The notes: generated from the letters alone by a model not told the origin. Positions 34,237 to 43,590 are shown, counted from the first letter of the stretch. The stretch: 64,000 bases of DNA from Flavobacterium sp. 1 (GCF_002797935.1 NZ_PGER01000001.1:4960001-5024000); one strand, 5' to 3'. A program made the numbers and translations.

Positions 34237-34246
34237 ATTTCAAACA

Positions 34247-34270
34247 AACTTTCATTTATTTTTGAAAGTT
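34247..34270. promoter_or_regulatory. GbsR operator-like palindrome 1
   Basis: AACTTTCA and TGAAAGTT are perfect inverted arms 8 bases apart. The site lies just upstream of a -7 element (TATCTTTG, 34285-34292) for the GbsR gene at 34318. An identical-arm, identical-spacing palindrome occurs at 34848-34871. Confidence 0.65.
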
Positions 34271-34284
34271 TAAAAACTTTTACT

Positions 34285-34292
34285 TATCTTTG
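34285..34292 (+). promoter_or_regulatory. -7 promoter element of the GbsR-type gene
   Basis: TATCTTTG is an exact TAnnTTTG match, 25 bases before the ATG. The palindrome at 34247-34270 would cover the -33 region, which fits autorepression. Confidence 0.55.
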
Positions 34293-34317
34293 TTTCAACA
34301 AAGGAAATAAATCCAAA

Positions 34318-34821
34318 ATGGAATTCAAAGAAGCAAAAAATAAATTCGTACAAACCTGGGGAGCATTAGGTTCTCAGTGGGGAATCAATAAAACCATGGC
34401 ACAGATCCATGCTTTATTGATGGTTTCAAACGAAGCAGTTTCGATGGAAGATATTATGAATGAATTGCAAATCTCTCGTGGCAATGCCAGTATGAATTTA
34501 AGAGCTTTAATGGACTGGGGAATTGTTTATAAAGAATATAAAGCAGGCGAACGCAGAGAATTTTTTACTGCCGAAAAAGACTTGGATGAATTAGCTTCCA
34601 AAATTTCCAGAGAAAGAAGTAAAAGAGAAATTAAACCAGCTCTTAAAATTTTAAAGGAAGTTTCATCAATCGAATCAAAAGATTCTGCAGAAGAAAAACA
34701 CTTTGTTGATCAAACCACTAAATTGTATGATTTCGTTTTAAAAGCAGATAATATGCTAGATAAAATGACCGAATTTAATGAAAACTGGTTAGGGCGTTTG
34801 GTTCTAAAAATTATGAAGTAA
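34318..34821 (+). CDS. GbsR/MarR-type transcriptional regulator
   Basis: A 167-residue winged-helix regulator of the GbsR branch. KFVQTWGALGSQWGINKTMAQIHALLMVSNEAVSMEDIMNELQISRGNASMNLRALMDWGIV is the family hallmark (winged helix about residues 10-75). A C-terminal helical half follows (about 95-165). Such proteins respond to small molecules such as choline or to stress. It is framed by two identical palindromes, one before it and one before the following membrane-protein gene, so it likely controls both itself and its neighbours. Confidence 0.9.
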   Translation: MEFKEAKNKFVQTWGALGSQWGINKTMAQIHALLMVSNEAVSMEDIMNELQISRGNASMNLRALMDWGIVYKEYKAGERREFFTAEKDLDELASKISRERSKREIKPALKILKEVSSIESKDSAEEKHFVDQTTKLYDFVLKADNMLDKMTEFNENWLGRLVLKIMK

Positions 34822-34847
34822 ATTTCAAACTAAAAAAATTTAATCAA

Positions 34848-34871
34848 AACTTTCATTTTTTTCTGAAAGTT
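34848..34871. promoter_or_regulatory. GbsR operator-like palindrome 2
   Basis: AACTTTCA and TGAAAGTT lie 8 bases apart, with the same arms and spacing as 34247-34270. It lies in the 67-base gap between the regulator and the first membrane-protein gene at 34889. No clear -7 element is visible between this site and that gene. Confidence 0.65.
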
Positions 34872-34888
34872 TAAAACAAAATAAAATC

Positions 34889-35236
34889 ATGAACCTCAAC
34901 ATCATTGGGTATTTTATTTACCTCAGCATTACGGCTTTTATTATTCTGAAAGTTGGTGAAATCTGCTATAAAAACGGAAATGTTTATGTCGCTGAATTGA
35001 TTCCAAATCATAGTGATTTGTGCCAAAAAATAAACCAAATATTACTATTGGCTTATTATCTTCTAAACATTGGTTACTGCGCAATGACTTTGATTTCATG
35101 GGAAAAAATACTTTCAACAAACCAACTTATTGAAATTATCGCTATAAAAACGGCAGCCATTGTTTTTATTATTTCAGCATTGCATTACACAAACATTATA
35201 ATCATTACCAAATACATTCACAAATTAATTAAATAA
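34889..35236 (+). CDS. Small integral membrane protein (paralog of next gene)
   Basis: A 115-residue protein with about three hydrophobic helices (near residues 3-22, 45-68 and 83-104). It is not a family that I can name. It shares a pattern with the next gene: IGY-x-IYL-x-I near the N-terminus, a short F/Y-x-NGNVYV/KIYM segment, then a helix with YLLNIGY/YLLNLGF. The two are a tandem duplication. Its promoter region carries GbsR palindrome 2, so the regulator likely governs it. Function unknown. Confidence 0.75.
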   Translation: MNLNIIGYFIYLSITAFIILKVGEICYKNGNVYVAELIPNHSDLCQKINQILLLAYYLLNIGYCAMTLISWEKILSTNQLIEIIAIKTAAIVFIISALHYTNIIIITKYIHKLIK

Positions 35237-35255
35237 CACTTAAACACTTATTATC

Positions 35256-35627
35256 ATGGAAACTACAAAAATTCTAATCGGTTACGCAATCTATTTACCA
35301 ATTGCAATTTTCTTAACTTATTATGTTTCAAAAACATTATTTCAAAACGGAAAAATATACATGTTGGACATTTTTAGAGGCAGAGAAGAAATCGCAAATG
35401 CAACAAATAAACTTTTTGAAACAGGATTCTATCTTCTTAATCTGGGCTTTGCATTAATGATTTTACAATTGAGTATTTATGACAATAGTTATCAATCACT
35501 TATTGAAGCATTGAGTTATAAAATTGGAGGTTTTTCTATCTATCTCGGATTAATGTTATTCCTGAATTTATATTTCTTTTTTAGAGGAAAAAGAAAAGCT
35601 AAAGAAGCTCAAAATGAAGAAAATTAG
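35256..35627 (+). CDS. Small integral membrane protein (paralog of previous gene)
   Basis: A 123-residue protein with the same topology as the gene at 34889 and shared motifs: IGYAIYLPIA, FQNGKIYMLDIF, YLLNLGFALMIL. A charged C-terminal tail (RGKRKAKEAQNEEN) faces the cytoplasm if the usual positive-inside rule holds. It is 19 bases downstream of the first paralog and in the same transcription unit. Possible partners would be membrane transport or stress adaptation under a GbsR-type regulator. No family name is available. Confidence 0.75.
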   Translation: METTKILIGYAIYLPIAIFLTYYVSKTLFQNGKIYMLDIFRGREEIANATNKLFETGFYLLNLGFALMILQLSIYDNSYQSLIEALSYKIGGFSIYLGLMLFLNLYFFFRGKRKAKEAQNEEN

Positions 35628-35705
35628 TTTTACCATTTAAATTTATAAATTGCCTTGAATCCTGCTTCAATAACAAAAGTAGCTTTCAAGGCTAATTCTA
35701 AAACC

Positions 35706-36610
35706 ATGACCAAACTCATCATTGCAGCAGGAACTGGCTTTTTAGGCCAAAGCTTACTAAATCACTTTCAAGATAAATTCGCCCAAATTGTAATTCTTAC
35801 TAGAGGAAATAACCGAACGACTGGCTCTCTAAAATACGTTAACTGGAATGCCAAATCTTTTTCTGACTGGAAAAGTGAACTAGAAAATGCAACGGTTTTA
35901 ATAAATCTCACTGGAAAATCTGTTGATTGCCACTATACGAAAAAGAATAAGAAAGAGATTTTGTTGTCCCGAATTGAAAGCACGAAAATTTTAAACAAAG
36001 CGGTTTTAAACTGTAAAAATCCACCGAAACACTGGCTAAATTCGTCGACTTCTACAATTTATCATTTTTCATTAGACAAGCAAATGGACGAAATAAACGG
36101 CGAAATCGGAAATGATTTTCCATGAATGTTGCTCAATCTTGGGAGAAATCATTCTTTAAAACTGAAACTCCAAATACTTTAAAAACCGCTTTGAGAACTT
36201 CAATAGTTTTAGGCAAAAATGGCGGAGCATTTATTCCGTTGAAGACTTTAGCTAAAATGGGTTTTGGCGGAAAACAAGGAAAAGGAAATCAATTTATAAG
36301 TTGGATTCATGAAGAAGATTTTGCAAGAGCAATCGAATTTATAATTGAAAATAAAATAACCGGAGCTGTAAATATTGTTTCCCCAGAGCCAATTGTCAAT
36401 AAAAGCTTTATGTCATTATTGCGAAAAGCGGTTGGGATTCCGTTTGGGATTCCAATTAGTGAGCCGTTATTAAAATTCGGGGCTGCGCTCATTGGAACAG
36501 AAACTGAATTAGTCTTAAAAAGCAGAAATGTAATCCCGAAACGCCTTTTAGAAAATGGCTTTCAATTTAAATTCGACACTTTAGAAAAAGCATTAAAAAA
36601 TCTAGTATAA
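35706..36610 (+). pseudogene. TIGR01777-type epimerase, frameshifted
   Basis: The two parts form one NAD-binding epimerase of the SulA/TIGR01777 family. Part one (35706 to about 36120) holds the Rossmann motif AAGTGFLGQSLL, NLTGKSVDCHY and STSTIYHFSLDKQMDE. Part two (from about 36122) holds NVAQSWEKSFF, RTSIVLGKNGGAFIPL, WIHEEDFARAI and the C-terminal DUF1731 helix. One missing T in a run at about 36117 breaks the frame: ...NDF-P-stop instead of ...NDFSMNVAQSWE. It may be a sequencing error in a homopolymer or a real mutation. The ATG at 35706 is the natural start. Confidence 0.82.
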
Positions 36611-36611
36611 A

Positions 36612-37061
36612 ATGACAACCATAAACCTTACAACAAAAATTAAAGCTTCAATACAAACTGTTTTTGACGTATCTCGAAATATAGACATTCATCAGCAATC
36701 AGCTAGCAAATCAAAAGAGAAAGCAATTGCCGGCATCACTTCAGAATTAATAAACTTCAACGAAACAGTAACCTGGCAGGGGAAACATTTCGGATTTTAT
36801 CTCACACACAAAAGCAGAATTACAGCTATGTCCTTTTACAATTATTTTGTTGATGAAATGGAAGAAGGAAAATTCAAAACCTTCAAACACGAACATTTTT
36901 TTGAAGAAGAAAACAGAATTACTACAATGACGGACAAATTGCAATATGAAACTCCATTTGGTATTATTGGAAAATTATTTGATTACTTTCTTTTAAAAAA
37001 TCACCTAACTAATTTTCTTTTGAATAGAAATAATATACTTAAACGAATAGCAGAAAATTAA
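36612..37061 (+). CDS. SRPBCC family protein (cyclase/dehydrase-like)
   Basis: A 149-residue START-like (Bet v1-type) protein. It has the sheet pattern TINLTTKIKASIQTVFDVSRNIDIHQQS, then NETVTWQGKHFGFYLTHKSRITAM and the C-terminal helix FGIIGKLFDYFLLKNHLTNFLLNRN. Such proteins bind hydrophobic ligands. It abuts the epimerase (1 base), as often seen for TIGR01777 and SRPBCC pairs in flavobacteria. A decayed second copy of its C-terminal half is at about 37995-38145. Confidence 0.88.
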   Translation: MTTINLTTKIKASIQTVFDVSRNIDIHQQSASKSKEKAIAGITSELINFNETVTWQGKHFGFYLTHKSRITAMSFYNYFVDEMEEGKFKTFKHEHFFEEENRITTMTDKLQYETPFGIIGKLFDYFLLKNHLTNFLLNRNNILKRIAEN

Positions 37062-37114
37062 GCAACGTATTTAAAACCGAAGCAGCAATACTTTGATTTT
37101 TTATTAATACAAAC

Positions 37115-37150
37115 AAAAAAAAGATTACCCGGTTTAGGCAATCTTTTTAA
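37115..37150 (-). terminator. Terminator of the DUF1842 gene (minus strand)
   Basis: Read on the minus strand, AAAAAGATTGCC pairs with GGTAATCTTTTT with one G-U pair and is followed by T. It sits about 22 bases beyond the stop at 37172, before the convergent SRPBCC gene. Confidence 0.78.
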
Positions 37151-37171
37151 GCAGTTTAGTAAAAATTTGAT

Positions 37172-37585
37172 TTATACCAATTCTTCTTTTAATTTTTTTG
37201 CCGCTGTAACTGGTACATTTTCAATTTGGTGTTGGTAGTAAGAGAAGCCTCCTTTTCCGTTCCAAGCATTATCAATAGCCAAATGAGCATTGAATTCTGC
37301 TAAGAAAGAACCAATTGCAGGTGGAGGAACAGAATGTACGTATTGTCCTTGTAAGCTCACTACCTGAGTATAGCTTCCAATTCCTGTAGAATATATTCTT
37401 CCTTTTACCTGAACAACGATATGGCTATCAGGACCATTTATTGCTTGTGTAATTACAACTGTACCTGATACCGAGTGCTGTGATGGCACAACTACTAAAC
37501 TAAATGCCGCGATAGGAGCACCTGGTGTTCCAACATTTCCGATTGTGCCTTTTGCTAAATAAGCACCTGCTAATAAATCTGACAT
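37172..37585 (-). CDS. DUF1842 domain protein
   Basis: A 137-residue soluble protein that matches my memory of the DUF1842 family: glycine-rich strands AYLAKGTIGNVGTPGAPIAAFSLVVVPSQHSVSGTVVITQAINGPDSHIVVQVKGRIY, then FLAEFNAHLAIDNAWNGKGGFSYYQH. A beta-sandwich is likely. No signal peptide is present. The family function is not known to me. It stands alone with its own terminator. Confidence 0.72.
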   Translation of the reverse strand: MSDLLAGAYLAKGTIGNVGTPGAPIAAFSLVVVPSQHSVSGTVVITQAINGPDSHIVVQVKGRIYSTGIGSYTQVVSLQGQYVHSVPPPAIGSFLAEFNAHLAIDNAWNGKGGFSYYQHQIENVPVTAAKKLKEELV

Positions 37586-37994
37586 ATTTTTCTGTATTTC
37601 TATTTTTCTTACTCGTATGGCTTTTCAGAACCGCCTCGTTTTTTAAAGTGGGTTCTGCTCCACTTTCTTATCTTAAAATTATACCAAATAGATAGACTTA
37701 AGTAAGAAAATGTTACAAAATGAAGATTGTACGCTACAAGAGAAAGAAAAGAAGCTATAAAACAGTTACTTTTTTTTAATCTGTTTTATCAAAAAACCAT
37801 AATTAACCATAAATAAGGATACATTTTAAACAAAAAACCAAATCGATAAAATCCACAAACACATGACCGTCATATAATTATATTCGAAAAATAACTCAAT
37901 AAAGAATATAAACTTTTTTAAATTCACTCATAAAATCCAAACCAAATAATAAATTTCCACAACTATTTTGCAGATAAATGGAAGTGAAAAAATA

Positions 37995-38145
37995 AAAAAA
38001 GGAACATTTTCCTGAAGAAGAAAATGGAATTACTGCTATGAAAGACAAACTGCAGTATGAAACTCCGTTTGAGATTTTTTGGAAAGTTGTTTGAAGTTTT
38101 GTTTTTGAAAAGACATCTTACACAATTTTTTAGAAAGAAATAAAA
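37995..38145 (+). pseudogene. Decayed copy of the SRPBCC gene's C-terminal part
   Basis: In frame this stretch gives HFPEEEN-GIT-MKDKLQYETPFE then, after a frameshift, GKLFEVLFLKRHLTQFF and a stop. This matches HFFEEENRITTMTDKLQYETPFGIIGKLFDYFLLKNHLTNFL of the gene at 36612. It lacks the N-terminal half, and no start is present. The rest of 37586-37994 holds the upstream region of the DUF1842 gene and nothing else that I can recognise. Confidence 0.72.
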
Positions 38146-38167
38146 CTTTGAAAAATATTTCCAAAAA

Positions 38168-39283
38168 CTAAATCTTCAAAAACTCCCTAAAATTCTCTAC
38201 AGTCACAACTGTAAAACTCCCTTTATAATTGTCCGAAAAAGTTTTAGACAATTTCACTTTTTTAGCTTTCCATTTGAACTCATAGGCATTGACTTCATCG
38301 GCAACGGTTTCGATATAATCAATTTCTTGTTGTTGTGTGGTACGCCAAAAATAAGGTTTCGCTACACTGTTTTGATAACTCAATACTTTCATTCGCTCTG
38401 AAATTAGGAAGTTCTCCCAAAGCGCTCCTTTATCCTGACGGAACTCCAAAAAATTAAAATTCCCTATCAGCATATTCCGAACACCATTGTCATAGAAATA
38501 TATTTTTCTGTTGGATTTAATTTCATTTCTAACATTTCGGCTGAAACTGTTCAGTTTAAAAATCACAAAACTTTTTTCAAGCAAATCAATATAATTACTG
38601 ACTGTATTTTTATCAACACCCACTAATTGTGCAATTTCGTTGTAACTCACTTCGCTTCCAATTTGCAATGCCAAAGCCTGCAGAATTTTTTCTAATACTT
38701 CGGATTTTCGAATACCAGTCAAAGCCAGAATATCTTTGTATAAATAACTCGACACCAAGTTTTTCAGAATCTCATACTCATTCCCAAAATTATTGATTAC
38801 ATCCGGATACATTCCGTATAACAACCGCAATTCCAATTGCTGTTGTGCTTTGATGTAACCCACATTATTTTCAAATTCTGTCCAAGAAATAGGAAACATT
38901 TGGAATTCAAATTTTCTTCCAGTGAGCGGTTCCTGCGTCAGATTGTGAATATTCAATACCGAAGAACCGCTCACAATCACCTGAACATCTTTTATTTGAT
39001 CCACAATGATTTTTAGTTTCAAACCAATGTTTGGAATACGCTGTACCTCATCAATAAACACATATTTGTAATCACCTATAATGCTCTTTAAAGTTTCTGT
39101 ATTAGCATTCGATAAAGTATCCATTACCACCGAATCATCTCCATCCAAAAACAAATACGAAATATCCTTTAACAAAGCATTTATCAAGGTCGTTTTCCCC
39201 ACCTGACGAGGCCCGACAAGAACAATAGCCTTTCCTTTATTCAGCCTATCCCTTATTCTATCTATTAAACTCCTTATTATCAT
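38168..39283 (-). CDS. AAA_14/DUF4143 ATP-binding protein
   Basis: A 371-residue ATPase with Walker A GPRQVGKTTLINAL (residues about 21-34), Walker B YKYVFIDEVQRI, a winged-helix middle segment (YNEIAQLVGVDKNTVSNYIDLLEKSFVIFKLN) and the C-terminal DUF4143 nuclease-like domain (NGVRNMLIGNF, ENFLISERM, IDYIETV, AYEFKWK). The start is 39283 because a -7 element (TACATTTG, minus strand, 39299-39306) puts the transcript start near 39292, leaving the ATG at 39301 upstream of it. Cellular role not established; possibly DNA transactions or defence. Confidence 0.85.
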   Translation of the reverse strand: MIIRSLIDRIRDRLNKGKAIVLVGPRQVGKTTLINALLKDISYLFLDGDDSVVMDTLSNANTETLKSIIGDYKYVFIDEVQRIPNIGLKLKIIVDQIKDVQVIVSGSSVLNIHNLTQEPLTGRKFEFQMFPISWTEFENNVGYIKAQQQLELRLLYGMYPDVINNFGNEYEILKNLVSSYLYKDILALTGIRKSEVLEKILQALALQIGSEVSYNEIAQLVGVDKNTVSNYIDLLEKSFVIFKLNSFSRNVRNEIKSNRKIYFYDNGVRNMLIGNFNFLEFRQDKGALWENFLISERMKVLSYQNSVAKPYFWRTTQQQEIDYIETVADEVNAYEFKWKAKKVKLSKTFSDNYKGSFTVVTVENFREFLKI

Positions 39284-39298
39284 CCCATAAATTTTAAA

Positions 39299-39306
39299 CA
39301 AATGTA
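39299..39306 (-). promoter_or_regulatory. -7 promoter element of the DUF4143 gene
   Basis: On the minus strand the octamer is TACATTTG, an exact TAnnTTTG match. It is used to reject the in-frame ATG at 39301. Confidence 0.5.
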
Positions 39307-39320
39307 ATAAAATATTTTAT

Positions 39321-39410
39321 ATTCACCAATTATTATGCTTTTTAGTTATTATGTTCACCAGTTATTATGCTTTATTAATGATTATATTCACCAGTTATTA
39401 TGTTTTTAAA
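39321..39410. repeat. Tandem AT-rich direct repeats upstream of the DUF4143 gene
   Basis: Three copies of a unit containing TTCACCARTTATTATG (at about 39322, 39354 and 39387) repeat with a period of about 32-33 bases, joined by variable AT spacers. They sit just upstream of the -7 element of the ATPase gene and could be stacked operator sites. They are too few and not of a CRISPR repeat type. Confidence 0.6.
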
Positions 39411-39458
39411 ACAATAAATAGTGAATTTCAATGAAAATAAAAGAATCCCTCAATCGAA

Positions 39459-40274
39459 TCAGTGCATTAAAGAAAGAGAAATCCACCAAAAAATCGGCAC
39501 TGCTTCAACCCAAAATGAAGTATAATATTTAGATCTGTTTGTAGCAGCAAAAACAATAAACAAACTCAACATTGCAACCATAATCATATTAATAAAAAGA
39601 TCTTTATAATTGAATGTTGATATCAATAGTTCTAATAAACAAAACGGAACGAGCAATAACAATCCCAAAAGTTTTGTTTTTTTTACGCCTATCGTTTGCG
39701 GTACAGTCTGCAGATGCGGATCATCATTGGCTAAATCGAGAATCTCAAAAACTAAAATAAGTACAAAAACCAAAATAAAACGCTGTATGCATTTTATAAA
39801 AAAATCTGCAGTAAACGGAATCCCAGCATTTATTAAGGGCAGAACCAAAGTCGCTCCCACCCAGCAGACAGCTACAATATAAATTTTTACTCCCGCCCAG
39901 TTTCGGGCATTTTTTCTGTTTGGGAAAAACGGAAGCGTGTACAATGCCGTTATGGCAAGAATTCCAAAAGAAACTATTTGAGTAATTCTTTCTAATTGAA
40001 AAAAATAATAGCCTACTAAAACCAAAGAAACCAAACTCAAAAGTGCAATGATTTTTAACTGATTTCTTATTGGCTTTTTTTTCACGCGGACTAAGGCATC
40101 ATATTTAACAAAATTATACCCCACAATTGTTCCAAAAAAAACAAACAAAGCCATTGGTTCATCATACTGAATATGAAACACATGAAACGTAATCCGCACC
40201 AGTGCATAGCAGGACAAAGCCACATGAATACTGCTATTCAAATAAAAATTCAATATATGTTTCAATAGTTTCAT
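39459..40274 (-). CDS. UbiA-like membrane protein
   Basis: A 271-residue protein with about eight or nine hydrophobic segments. The C-terminal half has DLANDDPHLQTVPQTIGVKKTKLLG, which resembles the second aspartate-rich motif of UbiA prenyltransferases (D-x-x-x-D … T-x-P-x-x-x-G). The first motif is degenerate (YNFVKYDALVRVKK). It may be a membrane prenyltransferase or a derived inactive member. Relatives are common in flavobacteria as proteins of unknown role. It is divergent from gcvP, with about 220 bases between. Confidence 0.6.
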   Translation of the reverse strand: MKLLKHILNFYLNSSIHVALSCYALVRITFHVFHIQYDEPMALFVFFGTIVGYNFVKYDALVRVKKKPIRNQLKIIALLSLVSLVLVGYYFFQLERITQIVSFGILAITALYTLPFFPNRKNARNWAGVKIYIVAVCWVGATLVLPLINAGIPFTADFFIKCIQRFILVFVLILVFEILDLANDDPHLQTVPQTIGVKKTKLLGLLLLVPFCLLELLISTFNYKDLFINMIMVAMLSLFIVFAATNRSKYYTSFWVEAVPIFWWISLSLMH

Positions 40275-40496
40275 TTCTTAAACCTAATCAATTATTAACA
40301 AATCAACTCTTTAGTTATAAATTTCACAAAAATTGACGCTAAAAATACCCATTAAATTATTAATAATACTTAATTTTGCGCCACAAAAAAACAACACATT
40401 TACTGTAAAATGTAATAATCCTGATATAAACTTAATTTAAATTAAAGAATATACTTTGCTAATTACATTTCTTTTTTAAAAAATAGATAGCTACAA

Positions 40497-43346
40497 ATGA
40501 GAACAGATGCTTTTGCTTTAAGACACATTGGTCCAAGAGAAACAGATCTTCAACACATGTTAAAAACCATTGGAGTTGAATCGATCGAACAACTTGTTTA
40601 CGAAACACTTCCGGACGACATTCGTTTGAAAGCACCTTTAAACTTAGATCCGGCAATGACCGAATATGAATTTTCAAACCATATTCAACAATTAGGAAAT
40701 AAAAATAAAATCTTCAAAACCTACATCGGATTAGGATATAACGCAGCAATCGTTCCTGCAGTTATCCAAAGAAATGTTTTTGAAAACCCAGGTTGGTACA
40801 CGGCATATACTCCGTATCAGGCTGAAATCGCTCAAGGCCGTCTTGAAGCAATCTTAAATTTCCAGACTACGGTTATCGAATTAACAGGAATGGAAATCGC
40901 AAATGCTTCTTTATTAGACGAAGGTACTGCTGCTGCCGAAGCAATGGCTTTATTGCTGGACGTTCGTTCTCGTGATCAAAAGAAAAACAACGTAAATAAA
41001 TTTTTCGTTTCCGAAGAAATTTTACCTCAAACCCTTTCTGTATTACAAACTCGTGCTACTCCAATCGGGGTTGAATTAGTTATTGGAAACCACGAAGCAT
41101 TTGATTTCTCTGCTGAATTCTTCGGAGCTATTTTACAATACCCTGGAAAATACGGACAGGTTTACGATTATACCGCTTTTATTGAAAAAGCTGCTGCAAG
41201 CGAAATTAAAGTAGCCGTTGCTGCTGATATTTTAAGTTTGGCAAAATTAACGCCTCCTGGAGAAATGGGAGCTGCAGTTGTAGTTGGAACAACACAGCGT
41301 TTCGGAATTCCGTTAGGATACGGCGGACCACACGCTGCTTATTTTGCAACCAAAGAAGAATTCAAACGCTCTATGCCGGGAAGAATCATCGGTGTGACTG
41401 TTGATACTAACGGAAATCGTGCATTACGTATGGCACTGCAGACTCGTGAGCAGCATATTAAACGTGATAAAGCAACTTCAAATATTTGTACAGCGCAGGT
41501 TTTGCTTTCTGTTATGGCAGGAATGTATGCCGTTTATCACGGACCAAAAGGACTGCAGTATATAGCTAATAAAGTACACGCATTAGCGGCTACTTTGGCA
41601 AACGAATTGCAAAAATTAGGTGTACAGCAAATTAACTCAGCTTTCTTTGACACAATTTTAGTTAAAGCTGATGCTAAAAAAGTAAAAGCAGCTGCCGAGG
41701 CTAACGAAGTGAATTTTTATTACGCTGACGAAAACACAATCTCCATTTCATTAAATGAAACCACAAGCGTTTCTGATGTAAATGACATTATTTCGATTTT
41801 TGCGGAAGCATTATCATTAGAAGCAACAACAATATCTGAATTAACAGAAACTAATCATTTCCCAGAATCATTAAACAGAACATCCGCTTTCTTGGAGCAT
41901 GATGTTTTCAATAAACACCATTCGGAAACTGCTTTGATGCGTTACATCAAAATGTTAGAGCGCAAAGATTTAGCACTAAATCACTCGATGATTTCGCTGG
42001 GTTCCTGCACGATGAAATTGAACGCTGCAGCCGAAATGCTACCGTTAAGCAACCCCAACTGGAACAACATTCACCCTTTTGCACCACTTGATCAAGCACA
42101 GGGATATCAGGAAATGCTAAAAAAACTAGAAGAGCAGTTAAACGTTATTACTGGTTTTGCTGGTACAACTTTACAGCCAAATTCTGGTGCGCAGGGAGAA
42201 TATGCAGGACTTATGGTAATTCGAGCCTACCACTTATCACGCGGAGATGATCACAGAAATATCGCTTTGATTCCATCATCTGCTCACGGAACAAATCCTG
42301 CTTCTGCAGCTATGGCCGGTATGAAAGTGGTGGTTACAAAAACGCTGGAAAACGGAAATATCGACGTAGAAGATTTACGCGAAAAAGCAATTCTTCACAA
42401 AGACAATTTATCTTGTTTGATGGTAACGTATCCATCTACGCACGGTGTTTTTGAAAGCGCTATTCAGGAAATTACACAATTAATTCACGATAACGGCGGA
42501 CAAGTTTATATGGACGGTGCCAACATGAATGCACAGGTTGGATTAACAAATCCGGCAACTATTGGTGCAGACGTTTGTCACTTAAACCTACATAAAACAT
42601 TCGCAATCCCTCACGGTGGCGGAGGTCCTGGAGTTGGCCCTATTTGCGTAGCACCGCAATTAGTTCCTTTCTTGCCTGGAAATCCGGTAATCCCGACAGG
42701 AGGAGAAACAGCTATTACGGCTATTTCTGCAGCTCCTTGGGGTTCTGCTTTGGTATGTTTGATTTCTTACGGATATATTTCGATGTTAGGTGCCGAAGGC
42801 TTAAAGAGCGCTACAGAACACGCCATCTTAAATGCAAACTACATCAAAGAAAAATTAAACGGTCATTACGACACCTTATATTCTGGCGAAATGGGTCGTG
42901 CTGCTCACGAAATGATTTTGGAATGCCGTCCTTTCAAACAAAAGGGAATCGAGGTTACCGATATCGCAAAACGTTTGATGGATTACGGTTTCCACGCACC
43001 TACAGTATCTTTCCCAGTTGCTGGAACTTTAATGATCGAGCCAACCGAAAGTGAAAACCTTGAAGAATTAGACCGTTTTTGTGACGCCATGATTTCAATC
43101 CGAAAAGAAATCGAAGCCGCAACAATCGAAGACAGTAATAATGTATTGAAAAATTCTCCTCACACCTTAGCAATGCTAACAACCGAGACTTGGAATTTCC
43201 CTTACACTAGAGAACAAGCCGCTTTCCCATTAGATTATATCGCCGAAAACAAATTCTGGCCTTCTGTGCGCAGAGCCGATGACGCTTACGGAGACAGAAA
43301 CCTAGTTTGCAGCTGTGCACCAATCGAAGCTTACATGGAAAGCTAA
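40497..43346 (+). CDS. gcvP: Glycine dehydrogenase (aminomethyl-transferring), P-protein
   Basis: A 949-residue PLP-dependent decarboxylase of the glycine cleavage system. It takes CO2 from glycine and passes the aminomethyl group to lipoyl H-protein. It is a single long chain with both halves fused. The PLP lysine is K700 in [18 protein letters not shown], and TRHIG-like [20 protein letters not shown]-like [15 protein letters not shown] and [13 protein letters not shown] motifs are seen. Its length matches E. coli-type P-proteins. No glycine riboswitch was recognised in front. A terminator hairpin follows. Confidence 0.97.
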   Translation: MRTDAFALRHIGPRETDLQHMLKTIGVESIEQLVYETLPDDIRLKAPLNLDPAMTEYEFSNHIQQLGNKNKIFKTYIGLGYNAAIVPAVIQRNVFENPGWYTAYTPYQAEIAQGRLEAILNFQTTVIELTGMEIANASLLDEGTAAAEAMALLLDVRSRDQKKNNVNKFFVSEEILPQTLSVLQTRATPIGVELVIGNHEAFDFSAEFFGAILQYPGKYGQVYDYTAFIEKAAASEIKVAVAADILSLAKLTPPGEMGAAVVVGTTQRFGIPLGYGGPHAAYFATKEEFKRSMPGRIIGVTVDTNGNRALRMALQTREQHIKRDKATSNICTAQVLLSVMAGMYAVYHGPKGLQYIANKVHALAATLANELQKLGVQQINSAFFDTILVKADAKKVKAAAEANEVNFYYADENTISISLNETTSVSDVNDIISIFAEALSLEATTISELTETNHFPESLNRTSAFLEHDVFNKHHSETALMRYIKMLERKDLALNHSMISLGSCTMKLNAAAEMLPLSNPNWNNIHPFAPLDQAQGYQEMLKKLEEQLNVITGFAGTTLQPNSGAQGEYAGLMVIRAYHLSRGDDHRNIALIPSSAHGTNPASAAMAGMKVVVTKTLENGNIDVEDLREKAILHKDNLSCLMVTYPSTHGVFESAIQEITQLIHDNGGQVYMDGANMNAQVGLTNPATIGADVCHLNLHKTFAIPHGGGGPGVGPICVAPQLVPFLPGNPVIPTGGETAITAISAAPWGSALVCLISYGYISMLGAEGLKSATEHAILNANYIKEKLNGHYDTLYSGEMGRAAHEMILECRPFKQKGIEVTDIAKRLMDYGFHAPTVSFPVAGTLMIEPTESENLEELDRFCDAMISIRKEIEAATIEDSNNVLKNSPHTLAMLTTETWNFPYTREQAAFPLDYIAENKFWPSVRRADDAYGDRNLVCSCAPIEAYMES

Positions 43347-43390
43347 AATTTTAGACTGCAGGTTTCAGTTTGCAGACTTCAGATTACACA

Positions 43391-43425
43391 AAACCCTTTC
43401 AGTTTTTTTATTGAAAGGGTTTCTT
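43391..43425 (+). terminator. Intrinsic terminator after gcvP
   Basis: Stem AAACCCTTTCA / TGAAAGGGTTT around a T-rich loop, with CTTATTTTT after it, about 45 bases beyond the stop codon. Confidence 0.8.
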
Positions 43426-43439
43426 ATTTTTATCAGAAT

Positions 43440-43590
43440 CCGAAAAATTAGGAGCAGCAGTTTTCTGTTTTTTCATCGGCTTCACTCCTGCTGTCCGCTG
43501 TATTCCCGATTAACAAAAACTACGGCAAAAAAAGCCTTGTTTTCTAAATCGGGAGATGCCGCTTCCATCAGGGCTAGTTTACAGCTTTAG
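43440..43590. repeat. Candidate conserved intergenic structured element
   Basis: On the minus strand CCTGATGGAAGCGGCAT leads into CTCCCGATT, a central hairpin (AAGGC ... GCC-type) and AATCGGGA, then ACAGCGGACAGCAGGAGTG. The stem TCCCGATT / AATCGGGA is perfect. I recall similar strings between genes in Flavobacterium genomes, so this is probably a dispersed noncoding repeat rather than a gene. It is more GC-rich than its surroundings. The stretch 43591-43740 holds nothing that I can name. Confidence 0.4.

Noticed and set aside
39321..39410. Tandem repeats with a CRISPR-like period of about 32 bases
   Set aside because: Only three copies, the spacers are AT filler that look related to the repeat, and no cas genes are nearby.
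40275..40496. Glycine riboswitch before gcvP
   Set aside because: No glycine aptamer-like conserved helices were seen; the stretch is AT-rich and unstructured by eye.
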